From positions 1 through 11,469 of the forward strand of contig JAUVKB010000051.1 in NCBI GenBank assembly GCA_030596405.1: a stretch of 11,469 bases of DNA, written 5' to 3'. Both the position numbers and the translations under genes were made by a program. The notes below the pieces were generated by a model. The model made no database searches and was not told the DNA's origin. It worked only from the letters and a program-made list of their open reading frames with translations. Source of the DNA: Deltaproteobacteria bacterium (GTDB lineage Bacteria > Desulfobacterota > Desulfobacteria > Desulfobacterales > JAUVKB01). This document shows, in pieces, positions 1 to 6,466 of the stretch (position 1 is the first letter of the stretch; every line of letters starts with the position of its first letter).

Positions 1-1
1 T

Positions 2-259
2 ATCCCATTTAACATGCAAAAAGCTAACCGGACACTACTGATTGAAAATAGAACAACATTAACAATGGAAAAACTCGCAGAATCTGTAAATAAGTTTTTA
101 GAATTTAACGAATATAAGATTCTTGATGGCAAGGGAAAAATTTCTCATAAGCAGGCTGAAAATAGAGCCTTTGCAGAATATGACGACTTTAATAGAACTC
201 AGAAAATTGAATCTGATTTTTACCGTGAGATAAAGAAGTTGTTGAATAATAAGGCATAA
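2..259 (+). CDS. RhuM-family protein, C-terminal part only
   Basis: The reading frame is open to the left window edge, so only the last 85 or so codons are visible; an ATG at 14 is internal and not a convincing start. The segment with TMEKLAESVNKFLEFNEYKIL, then GKISHKQAE, then EYDDFNRTQKIESDF matches what I know of the C-terminal end of the virulence RhuM family, which usually runs to about 300 residues. RhuM proteins have no firmly established biochemical role; they occur in pathogenicity islands and often sit inside restriction-modification loci. Whether the gene is whole upstream cannot be judged here. What follows it (a short ORF and a relic of another gene) suggests accessory DNA undergoing decay. 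The family assignment rests on remembered motif resemblance and is fairly secure; function is unknown. Confidence 0.65.
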   Translation: MPFNMQKANRTLLIENRTTLTMEKLAESVNKFLEFNEYKILDGKGKISHKQAENRAFAEYDDFNRTQKIESDFYREIKKLLNNKA

Positions 260-264
260 AACAA

Positions 265-357
265 ATGAAATTAAAATTAAAACAACAATACCAAAGTAAC
301 GACGATCAAGATCATTATATAGAAAAACTTTTCCTCATGCTGGAGAACAGCGCATAA
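265..357 (+). CDS. possible short ORF, 30 residues, unrecognised
   Basis: An ATG five bases after the RhuM stop opens a 30-codon frame starting MKLKLKQQYQ and ending LENSA. No good Shine-Dalgarno sequence is visible in front of it. The first ten residues faintly resemble the start of type III restriction Res subunits (MKLKFKxQxYQ), which would fit the RhuM neighbour, but the similarity stops there, so it could be the stub of a deleted restriction gene. It could equally be a random ORF. No function is proposed. Confidence 0.2.
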   Translation: MKLKLKQQYQSNDDQDHYIEKLFLMLENSA

Positions 358-365
358 TGATTGAG

Positions 366-434
366 TAACTTTACAACAGGAAGAGAGTGAGCAGGGCAGG
401 GATCGGAGAATTTGCAGATTCAGGCCGCCTTTGA
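366..434 (+). pseudogene. relic of an SPL-family radical SAM gene
   Basis: Bases 386-418 match 2111-2143 inside the intact SPL-family gene at 30 of 33 positions; the three differences are all transitions. Read in the matching frame the relic gives VSRAGIGEFADS against VSRVGTGEFTDS in the intact protein, and weaker residue similarity extends six codons to the left (LYNRKR against LFLQKK). The frame is closed by stops at 366-368 and 432-434. None of the cysteine cluster or the rest of the protein is present. It is therefore a fragment of a second SPL-type gene, or a small duplicated patch, lying just in front of the ATPase operator. Homology is seen directly; the mechanism is unknown. Confidence 0.6.
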
Positions 435-440
435 CGAAAG

Positions 441-454
441 TGAAGCAAACTTCA
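441..454 (+). promoter_or_regulatory. upstream half-operator copy, TGAAG-N4-CTTCA
   Basis: TGAAG, CAAA, CTTCA form a short perfect dyad. Together with the following TAAT it repeats, in inverted orientation, 18 bases of the larger palindrome at 467-492. The two dyad centres are 32 bases apart, close to three helical turns, which would put both sites on one face of the DNA. It lies just upstream of the predicted -35 box of the ATPase gene. A role as an auxiliary repressor site is inferred. Confidence 0.5.
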
Positions 455-462
455 TAATGGTC

Positions 463-490
463 TTGACTATTATGAAGTTTGCTTCATAAT
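463..490 (+). promoter_or_regulatory. predicted sigma-70 promoter of the ATPase gene
   Basis: A -35 box TTGACT (463-468) and a -10 box CATAAT (485-490) are separated by 16 bases; each matches the consensus at five of six positions. A start point about seven bases after the -10 box would fall at or next to the ATG at 497, so the transcript would be nearly leaderless, which agrees with the absence of a Shine-Dalgarno sequence. The boxes lie inside the palindrome at 467-492, so a protein bound there would block RNA polymerase. Confidence 0.5.
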
Positions 491-492
491 AG
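467..492 (+). promoter_or_regulatory. 26-base palindrome over the ATPase promoter (operator)
   Basis: The arms CTATTATGAAG (467-477) and CTTCATAATAG (482-492) are perfect reverse complements around the four-base centre TTTG. The palindrome covers the end of the -35 box, the spacer and the whole -10 box. Bases 441-458 and 469-486 are also an 18-base inverted repeat of each other, so the region can form either two small dyads or one long hairpin. This layout is typical of an operator for a dimeric repressor. Which protein binds is unknown; the encoded ATPase itself, which has a winged-helix-like segment, is one candidate. Confidence 0.55.
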
Positions 493-496
493 ACTA

Positions 497-1627
497 ATGA
501 AACGATATTTAGAAAAATATATTAAAAAAGACCTGCGAGAAAAGATTATACTTTTATCAGGGCCGAGACAAGTCGGAAAAACAACATTAGCAAAGCGGTT
601 AGCGCCTTCGAATGTTTATTTGAACTATGATGCAACTTCCGATCGCAAAATTATCCACAGGGAAGAATGGTCAAGAGACGTTCCGCTGATAATCTTTGAT
701 GAACTCCATAAAATGAAAAAATGGAAATCATGGATTAAGGGAATATATGATACAGAGGGGAATTCGCCCTCATTGCTTGTTACAGGTTCGGCCAGGCTGG
801 ATACTTATAAAAAAGGAGGAGAGTCACTGGCAGGACGGTTTTTTTCTTTTCGTCTGCATCCATTGACAGTCAAAGAAACCTGCCGGTATCTTAATGAAAA
901 ACCGAAAACAAGCTTGGATAAATTAATTAAATTGGGCGGTTTTCCGGAACCATATCTAAAAAACAGTGAAACTTTTGCAAAACGCTGGCGGAGGATTCAT
1001 ACCGATATAATTATCAGGGAAGATCTTTTGGATTTAGACAGGGTAAGGGATATAAAATCGATTGAAATACTGATTGACCTGTTGAGAACGCGCGTCGGTT
1101 CTACCACCTCATATACATCTTTAGCCAATGATCTTCAGGTCTCTATTCATACTGTAAAACACTGGTTACAGATTCTGGAAAATCTGTATATTATTTTTCC
1201 GATTCGCCCATATCATAAAAATATAGCGCGCAGTATTTTAAAAGAATCAAAATATTATCTGTATGACACAGGGGCGGTTGAAGGAGATACAGGCGCAAGA
1301 CTGGAAAATACGGTTGCCTGCGCACTTTTGCGGGAACTCCATTTTATTGAGGATACAACAGGAAGCAAGGTGGCCATTAATTATCTGAGAGACAAAGAAA
1401 AGCATGAAGTCGATTTTCTCCTTGTCATTGACAATAGACCTGTAAAAATGATTGAAGTAAAAGTAAGTGATGACAAGTTTTCTCCGTCTTTATTTCGTTT
1501 TCACAACTTTCTGAAAAATACACTGCCGGTTCAGATTGTCTATAATCTGAAGCATAAAAAGTCTAAAGGTCAGGCCAAAATGGAGCCTGTGCATGAATTT
1601 TTAAAAGATCCATTGAAAACCTTTTAA
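497..1627 (+). CDS. AAA ATPase / DUF4143 family protein with nuclease-like C-terminus
   Basis: The 376-residue protein begins at an ATG; an in-frame TTG at 479 is possible but lies inside the palindrome and the predicted promoter. The N-terminal P-loop ATPase domain has a Walker A GPRQVGKTT at residues 22-30, a Walker B LIIFDEL at 64-70 and a sensor-like TGSAR at 96-100. A winged-helix-like segment follows at about 205-235 (SLANDLQVSIHTVKHWLQIL). The C-terminal part carries D306, E320 and K322 in EVDF and IEVK, the pattern of a PD-(D/E)XK nuclease fold. This order is that of the AAA_14 plus DUF4143 family, common in bacteria and archaea and often multicopy; its cellular role is not established. 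No partner gene is obvious; the next gene starts 88-100 bases downstream behind its own possible promoter. Family call firm, function unknown. Confidence 0.85.
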   Translation: MKRYLEKYIKKDLREKIILLSGPRQVGKTTLAKRLAPSNVYLNYDATSDRKIIHREEWSRDVPLIIFDELHKMKKWKSWIKGIYDTEGNSPSLLVTGSARLDTYKKGGESLAGRFFSFRLHPLTVKETCRYLNEKPKTSLDKLIKLGGFPEPYLKNSETFAKRWRRIHTDIIIREDLLDLDRVRDIKSIEILIDLLRTRVGSTTSYTSLANDLQVSIHTVKHWLQILENLYIIFPIRPYHKNIARSILKESKYYLYDTGAVEGDTGARLENTVACALLRELHFIEDTTGSKVAINYLRDKEKHEVDFLLVIDNRPVKMIEVKVSDDKFSPSLFRFHNFLKNTLPVQIVYNLKHKKSKGQAKMEPVHEFLKDPLKTF

Positions 1628-1661
1628 GTAATATTAAAGTCAGCAATTTAAATTTAATGAC

Positions 1662-1691
1662 TTGTCAATAAGATCGTTGCCAGGTTATATC
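1662..1691 (+). promoter_or_regulatory. possible promoter of the SPL-thermonuclease pair
   Basis: TTGTCA (1662-1667, five of six to the -35 consensus) is followed after 18 bases by TATATC (1686-1691, four of six). It lies 36 bases before the preferred ATG. The surrounding 88-base gap is AT-rich, so a chance match is quite possible. A small dyad, AAGTCA (1637-1642) with TGACTT (1658-1663), overlaps its left end and has no T-tract that would make it a terminator. Confidence 0.3.
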
Positions 1692-1727
1692 AAAAAATAT
1701 ATCAAATTTAACTGATTGTTTGTTCCC

Positions 1728-2828
1728 ATGCCGATTTTAAAACTTTTTATAGACAAACATGTGATCGATTCGCCTCAAACCATCTCCATCCAGTCACGTC
1801 TTAACGTGCCGTTTGAAATTGTTCAGGATGCAAGGGAAGTGTTTGAGTCGGTCTCTTGTGCGGATGATCCTGTTCAAAAAGGGAAAGAGACACTTTTTCT
1901 TACTGCAAATAAAGGCGCCTTTATCCGTAAATGCCCAGGCACACGTTATTACACATGTTGTGACTATAAGATTTTACATATCGGGACTTTTTGCACAATG
2001 GACTGTTCGTACTGCATATTGCAGTCGTACTTTCACCCGCCCGTGCTTCAGTATTTTGTTAATCATAATGATCTTGTCAAAGAACTTGAACACCTTTTTT
2101 TACAAAAAAAAGTGAGCAGGGTAGGGACCGGAGAATTTACAGACAGTATGATATGGGAGGCGTGTACCGATATTTCAAAAACGCTTGTTCAAAAATTTTC
2201 AAAGCAGTCTAATGCCGTCCTGGAATTAAAAACGAAAACAACGGCCGTTGAAGGATTAAAACACCTCGATCACAATCGTAAAACAATAGTTGCATGGTCG
2301 CTGAATTCAAACAGGGTGATGCAAACAGAAGAACGCTTTACCGCATCACTTTCCGCCAGGCTCAAAGCAGCGTCAAAATGTGAGTCATGGGGATACCCCG
2401 TTGCTTTTCATTTTGATCCCATAGTGATTTATGATGGCTGTGAAGAAGATTATAAAAAGGTTGTCCGGCAAATATTTACACATATTTCTCCTGACAACAT
2501 CGTGTGGATAAGTCTTGGTTCTTTCCGTTTCATGCCGTCTTTAAAGTCTGTAATACAAAAGCGGTTTCCTGATTCAAAAATAATCTATGGAGAATTTATA
2601 ACGGGTCTTGACGGAAAAATGAGGTATTTTAAACCGATACGGATCGATTTTTATCGAAAAATGGCTTCCTGGATAAAAGAAATTGCACCGAATATAGTTG
2701 TTTACTTTTGCATGGAGGATGATGATGTGTGGAAAAAGTCTCTTGGATTTATTCCCTCGGATCAAGGAGGACTGCCGGAAATGCTGGATAGAAGCGCCGC
2801 ATTACATTGCAGGCTTAAGCTGGATTGA
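1728..2828 (+). CDS. SPL-family radical SAM protein (spore photoproduct lyase-like)
   Basis: The 366-residue product belongs to the spore photoproduct lyase family. Counting from this ATG, CPGTRYYTCCDYKILHIG leads directly into the radical SAM cluster FCTMDCSYC, whose cysteines 89, 93 and 96 (CX3CX2C) would bind the [4Fe-4S] cluster that cleaves S-adenosylmethionine. The next residues, ILQSYFHPP, and the later VGTGEFTDS and FHFDPI are also typical of the family. True SplB repairs the spore photoproduct thymine dimer; homologues are widespread in bacteria that do not form spores, where the substrate is mostly untested. The ATG is preferred, but a TTG at 1716 in frame would add MFVP; neither has a clear Shine-Dalgarno. 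The thermonuclease-like gene follows after ten bases, so the two are probably cotranscribed. A relic of a second copy lies at 366-434. Confidence 0.85.
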   Translation: MPILKLFIDKHVIDSPQTISIQSRLNVPFEIVQDAREVFESVSCADDPVQKGKETLFLTANKGAFIRKCPGTRYYTCCDYKILHIGTFCTMDCSYCILQSYFHPPVLQYFVNHNDLVKELEHLFLQKKVSRVGTGEFTDSMIWEACTDISKTLVQKFSKQSNAVLELKTKTTAVEGLKHLDHNRKTIVAWSLNSNRVMQTEERFTASLSARLKAASKCESWGYPVAFHFDPIVIYDGCEEDYKKVVRQIFTHISPDNIVWISLGSFRFMPSLKSVIQKRFPDSKIIYGEFITGLDGKMRYFKPIRIDFYRKMASWIKEIAPNIVVYFCMEDDDVWKKSLGFIPSDQGGLPEMLDRSAALHCRLKLD

Positions 2829-2838
2829 GATTTTTAAA

Positions 2839-3471
2839 ATGAAGAAATTTATTTTTTTTACTTTTATATTATTTTTTATTTTACTGTCCGGCAGGCAATC
2901 ATGCGCTCAAGAGTGGTTTGAGGTAAAATGGGTATTTGACGGAGATACCATCGTACTTAAAGACGGCCGCCGTGTTCGTTACATCGGAATTAACGCCCCT
3001 GAAATTGATCATGACAATCAAAAAGCCGAGCCTTTTGGATATAAAGCAACCGGTTTTAATAAAAGACTGGTGCTTTCAAAAAAGGTTCGATTAGAGTTTG
3101 ACAAACAAAGGCACGATCGATACAAACGGCTGCTTGCCTATGTTTTTCTTGAGGACGGGACATTTGTAAATGCTGCGCTGGCAGGGCAGGGCTATGCATA
3201 TTTTTTACACTACAAATCTAATGCCCGATATGATGATGTTCTGCTTAAATCCCAGCAGGATGCAATGTCGGCTAAAAAAGGGATGTGGAACAGTCTGGAG
3301 GAAAAAGAAACGGTATATGTGGGCAATAAGAGATCAAAAAGGTTTCATCTTGAAACATGTCCAATTGGAAAAAAAATAGCAGGCAAAAACAGACGTATTT
3401 TTTCAAAAAAATGGGATGCTTTCTGGCAGGGTTATGCGCCATGCAAGAAATGCGTTCTGCAAGACCGCTAA
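2839..3471 (+). CDS. secreted thermonuclease-like protein with C-terminal zinc-binding motif
   Basis: The 210-residue protein has a signal peptide (MKK, a hydrophobic stretch to about residue 17, probable cleavage after SCA at about 23), so it is exported; no proper lipobox is present. Residues 27-152 form a staphylococcal nuclease (SNase) domain: WVFDGDT carries D34, RYIGINAPE carries R47 and E55, and DRYKRLLAY carries R97, equivalent to the D21, R35, E43 and R87 catalytic set of the Staphylococcus enzyme. The Asp40 equivalent is N52, a common variant. A short C-terminal domain has H170, C174, C202 and C205 in an Ada-like metal-binding arrangement (FHLETC, then PCKKC). The frame extends leftwards into the SPL gene, but the signal peptide fixes the start at 2839. 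It is the second gene of a pair; the likely role is extracytoplasmic DNA or RNA breakdown. Confidence 0.85.
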   Translation: MKKFIFFTFILFFILLSGRQSCAQEWFEVKWVFDGDTIVLKDGRRVRYIGINAPEIDHDNQKAEPFGYKATGFNKRLVLSKKVRLEFDKQRHDRYKRLLAYVFLEDGTFVNAALAGQGYAYFLHYKSNARYDDVLLKSQQDAMSAKKGMWNSLEEKETVYVGNKRSKRFHLETCPIGKKIAGKNRRIFSKKWDAFWQGYAPCKKCVLQDR

Positions 3472-3495
3472 CAAAATTTTTTTGCCGGATTTTTT

Positions 3496-3536
3496 CAAAA
3501 AAATGTCCCTCTGCAAAAGATGACCTGCAGAGGGAC
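3496..3536 (-). terminator. intrinsic terminator of the EF-G-like gene
   Basis: Perfect 11-base arms GTCCCTCTGCA (3505-3515) and TGCAGAGGGAC (3526-3536) with a ten-base loop are followed, reading the - strand, by ATTTTTTTG (3504-3496). The hairpin starts eight bases past the EF-G-like stop codon. The A/T tract can itself pair with 3476-3484, giving a second weak hairpin on the side of the converging thermonuclease gene. For that + strand gene the T-run after the main stem is poor, so it is chiefly a - strand terminator. Confidence 0.85.
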
Positions 3537-3543
3537 TTTACGA

Positions 3544-5619
3544 CTAACCTTTTTCTTTGTTCAGCTCTTCAATAAGTTTTTGTGATATTTGTGCGGGAAC
3601 TTCGTCATAATTCGAAAATTCCATTGAAAATATACCGCGACCGCCTGTCATTGAATTAAGATCCGGCGCATAAGTTAAAAATTCGGCAAGGGGTACCTTT
3701 GCCATAATGACCTGATTTTTACCCTTGTTGTCCATGCCGAGTACTTTGCCGCGTCTGCTGTTAAGATCCCCCATGATATCACCCATATATTCGTCGGGTG
3801 TGATAATTGTAACCTTCATGATCGGTTCCAGCAGCACAGGTTTCGCCTCTGTCACAGCCTTTTTAAATGCAAGGGAACCGGCAACCTTAAATGCCATTTC
3901 AGAAGAATCGACCGAATGGAACGAACCGTCATCTAACGTAACCCTGAAATCAACGCATGGATATCCTGCAAGCACACCTTTTTGGGAGGCTTCAATAACG
4001 CCTTTTTCCACGGCAGGTATATACTGTCTCGGAATGGAGCCGCCGACTATTGAATCAACAAATTCAAAACCTTTACTCCTCGGAAGCGGTTCCATCTGAA
4101 TCCAGCAATCACCGTATTGACCATGGCCTCCCGACTGTTTTTTATGTTTTCCCTGCACCCTGACTTTCTTTTTGATTGTTTCTCTAAAGGGTACCTTCGG
4201 CGTATTTAACTGTGCCTCGACATTAAACTTTCTTTTAAGCTTTTCAATGGAGGTTTCTATGTGGACATACCCCATCCCTGACAATAAAATTTCAGCTGTT
4301 TCGGCATTCCGATCAAGCTTTAATGCAGCGTCTTCCTCCAATAACTTTGTAAGTGAAATAAATATCTTGTCTTCATCCCCCTTTGACTTTGGGGTAACGG
4401 CAAAAGAGATAAGGGGTTCGGGCGGTTTTGTGCATTCAAATTGTATCTTGCTACCCTCATCGCAAAGCGTATCACCGGTAACCGTCTCTTTAAGCTTGGC
4501 AACTGCAACAATAGCGCCCGGCCCTGCCTCTGTTACCGGTTTCTGCCCCTTGCCCTCAAGGCTCAAAAGCTGGGAGAACCGTTCCTTGGCATCTTTATTG
4601 ACGTTATAAAAATTGCCGTCTCCACCCAGTTTCCCTGATACAATCTTGAATATTGAAAGACGGCCGGCATATGGATCTGCCACAGTCTTGAATACAAAGG
4701 CGGAAAAAGGTGCATCCGGATCAGGCGCGCGTTCAATTTCATTTTTACTATCCGGATCCACGCCTTTTTTTGGACCTCTTTCATCAGGTGAAGGCATGCA
4801 GTTAACGATAAAATCCATAAAAATATCGATACCGATATCCCGTATGACGGATCCGCATAAAACCGGAACAAATATCGGTGATAAAATTCCTTTTTTAAGC
4901 GCGGCCGTTATATCTTCATGTGAAAGGGTTTCACCTTCAAGATACCGCTCTAAAAGTTCATCATCAGCTTCTGCAATATTTTCGATCAGAGCTTCCCTCT
5001 CGGTTTCGACTAAATCCTGCATTTCCGATGGAATATCACCTTCGACCACCTTGCCTTCAGCATCATAAGTATATGATTTCATAGAGATAAGATCGACAAT
5101 CCCTTTAAAATCGTTTTCCGACCCGACAGGAAGCTGTAAAATAATCGGTTTGGGTTTCTCAAAACATTCTGAAATATCTTTGAAAGTGCGTAAAAAATCA
5201 GCGCGCTCTCTATCCAGCTTGTTAATAAAGATAACGGACGGCAAATTGAGTTCCTCTGCAAAATCCCATGCCTGCTCAGTTTGAACTTTAACGCCGTCCA
5301 CCGCATCTATGACCAGAACCGCTCCGTCTGCAGCCTGCATACAAATTTTGGTGTCTGAAAAAAAGTTCTGGTCGCCGGGAGTGTCGATAAGATTTATCGT
5401 ATGTTTTTCCCAGTCATATTTGTGGAATCCGCTGCTTATACTTGCCTGACGCTTAAGTTCTTCAGGTTCAAAGTCCATTGCAGTATTGCCGTCTTCCACC
5501 CGTCCCAGCCTTTTAATTGCTCCTGCTTTAAAAAGCATGATCTCGGCCAGTGAAGTTTTGCCCGCGCCTCCATGGGCAATCAGAGCGATGTTTCTTAGTC
5601 TGTTTAACGTATCAGTCAT
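3544..5619 (-). CDS. EF-G-like translational GTPase (EF-G paralogue)
   Basis: The 691-residue protein shows the EF-G domain order. The GTPase domain has G1 AHGGAGKT (15-22), G3 DTPGD (79-83) and G4 NKLD (133-136). Domain II lies at about 290-385. Domain IV begins near GGHGQYGDCW and includes the tip loop GSFHSVDSSEMAF. Domain V includes EYMGDIMGDLNSRRG. Two features mark it as a paralogue, not canonical EF-G: the usual DTPGH is DTPGD, so the GTP-hydrolysis histidine is missing, and the switch I RGITI region reads RQASI. Such EF-G-like proteins occur beside a standard EF-G in many bacteria and may act slowly or in special steps; the exact role here is unknown. The ATG is well supported by GAGGAG six to eight bases upstream. 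It has its own terminator; a weak - strand promoter may lie at about 5683-5709. Confidence 0.85.
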   Translation of the reverse strand: MTDTLNRLRNIALIAHGGAGKTSLAEIMLFKAGAIKRLGRVEDGNTAMDFEPEELKRQASISSGFHKYDWEKHTINLIDTPGDQNFFSDTKICMQAADGAVLVIDAVDGVKVQTEQAWDFAEELNLPSVIFINKLDRERADFLRTFKDISECFEKPKPIILQLPVGSENDFKGIVDLISMKSYTYDAEGKVVEGDIPSEMQDLVETEREALIENIAEADDELLERYLEGETLSHEDITAALKKGILSPIFVPVLCGSVIRDIGIDIFMDFIVNCMPSPDERGPKKGVDPDSKNEIERAPDPDAPFSAFVFKTVADPYAGRLSIFKIVSGKLGGDGNFYNVNKDAKERFSQLLSLEGKGQKPVTEAGPGAIVAVAKLKETVTGDTLCDEGSKIQFECTKPPEPLISFAVTPKSKGDEDKIFISLTKLLEEDAALKLDRNAETAEILLSGMGYVHIETSIEKLKRKFNVEAQLNTPKVPFRETIKKKVRVQGKHKKQSGGHGQYGDCWIQMEPLPRSKGFEFVDSIVGGSIPRQYIPAVEKGVIEASQKGVLAGYPCVDFRVTLDDGSFHSVDSSEMAFKVAGSLAFKKAVTEAKPVLLEPIMKVTIITPDEYMGDIMGDLNSRRGKVLGMDNKGKNQVIMAKVPLAEFLTYAPDLNSMTGGRGIFSMEFSNYDEVPAQISQKLIEELNKEKG

Positions 5620-5728
5620 TGAAGCTCCTCTTTTCCATTAGATTTCATAGATCGACCAAAAAATAACCTTAATTTAAGAATACTTATAGATTTTGTTTGA
5701 AAAAATCAAGACCAAAAAACAGGACTGT

Positions 5729-6466
5729 TCAGTATCTTAAAGAAATAAAGAATTCTTTGTTCCCCTTGGGGCCGAGTATCGGTGACGGCATAACCGTTTC
5801 ACACAACAGACCTGTTTTAGTAAAAAAGGCTGAAAGATCGTCTATTACCTGTTCATGCAGCGCGCTGTCTCTTACCACGCCGCCCTTGCCCACCTTGCCT
5901 TTTCCGACTTCAAATTGCGGTTTTATCAGGGCAAGTATCCTCGCCCCTTTTCGAATAAACTTAATTACAGCGGGAACCACGATTTTAAGGGAGATAAAAG
6001 AGACATCTATTGTAACAAGATCAACTGGTTTGGGAATCATCTCGGTTTGCATATACCGGATATTTGTCCGTTCGATAACCATGACACGATCGTCTTGCCT
6101 GAGTTTCCATGCCAGTTGCCCGTATCCGACATCCACGGCCATGACGGTATCTGCGCCCTGTTGAAGCAGACAGTCTGTAAATCCTCCTGTAGATGCTCCC
6201 ACATCAAGACAGACAAAGCCTTTGACGTCGATCCCCAGGGTTTTCAAGCAGGCTTCAAGCTTCAGGCCGCCTCTGCTGACATAGGGTATGTCATCGCCTC
6301 TAAGGATAATCCGGTCATCGGCGGATGATACCATGAACCCCGGCTTGTCGACAGGGCGGTCGTTTACCAGAACCTTTCCCGCCATAATAAGTGCGCGGGC
6401 ACGTTGACGGGTTTTTACGAGCCCTTTTTCCACAATGATTATGTCAAGTCTTTTTTTATCCGACAT
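5729..6466 (-). CDS. tlyA: TlyA-family rRNA 2'-O-methyltransferase
   Basis: The 245-residue protein has an N-terminal S4 RNA-binding domain (about 5-65, RLDIIIVEKGLVKTRQRAR then GKVLVND) and an FtsJ-like methyltransferase domain with the SAM-binding motif LDVGASTGGFTDCLL at 87-101. The K69-D154-K182-E238 tetrad described for mycobacterial TlyA is present at the same residue numbers. TlyA enzymes methylate ribose 2'-OH groups in 16S and/or 23S rRNA (C1409 and C1920 in mycobacteria); the older hemolysin label is doubtful. The gene starts inside the end of dxs, overlapping it by 28 bases, and has no clear ribosome-binding site, so translation probably depends on coupling to dxs. It is the last gene of the operon; no strong terminator follows. 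Family call firm, exact rRNA target inferred. Confidence 0.92.
   Translation of the reverse strand: MSDKKRLDIIIVEKGLVKTRQRARALIMAGKVLVNDRPVDKPGFMVSSADDRIILRGDDIPYVSRGGLKLEACLKTLGIDVKGFVCLDVGASTGGFTDCLLQQGADTVMAVDVGYGQLAWKLRQDDRVMVIERTNIRYMQTEMIPKPVDLVTIDVSFISLKIVVPAVIKFIRKGARILALIKPQFEVGKGKVGKGGVVRDSALHEQVIDDLSAFFTKTGLLCETVMPSPILGPKGNKEFFISLRY

Noticed and set aside
1637..1663. Terminator between the ATPase and SPL genes
   Set aside because: The six-base AT-rich stem has a 15-base loop and no T-tract after it.
2698..2838. N-terminal extension of the thermonuclease-like protein
   Set aside because: It overlaps the SPL gene in another frame and would bury the signal peptide that begins at 2839.
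3725..5068. + strand ORFs of 124-151 codons opposite the EF-G-like gene
   Set aside because: They are low-complexity serine/proline-rich shadows of the - strand gene, with no recognisable motifs or ribosome-binding sites.
5718..5729. Terminator after tlyA
   Set aside because: AACAG and CTGTT leave only a two-base loop (or a four-base stem with a four-base loop) and overlap the stop codon; too weak despite the T-run that follows.
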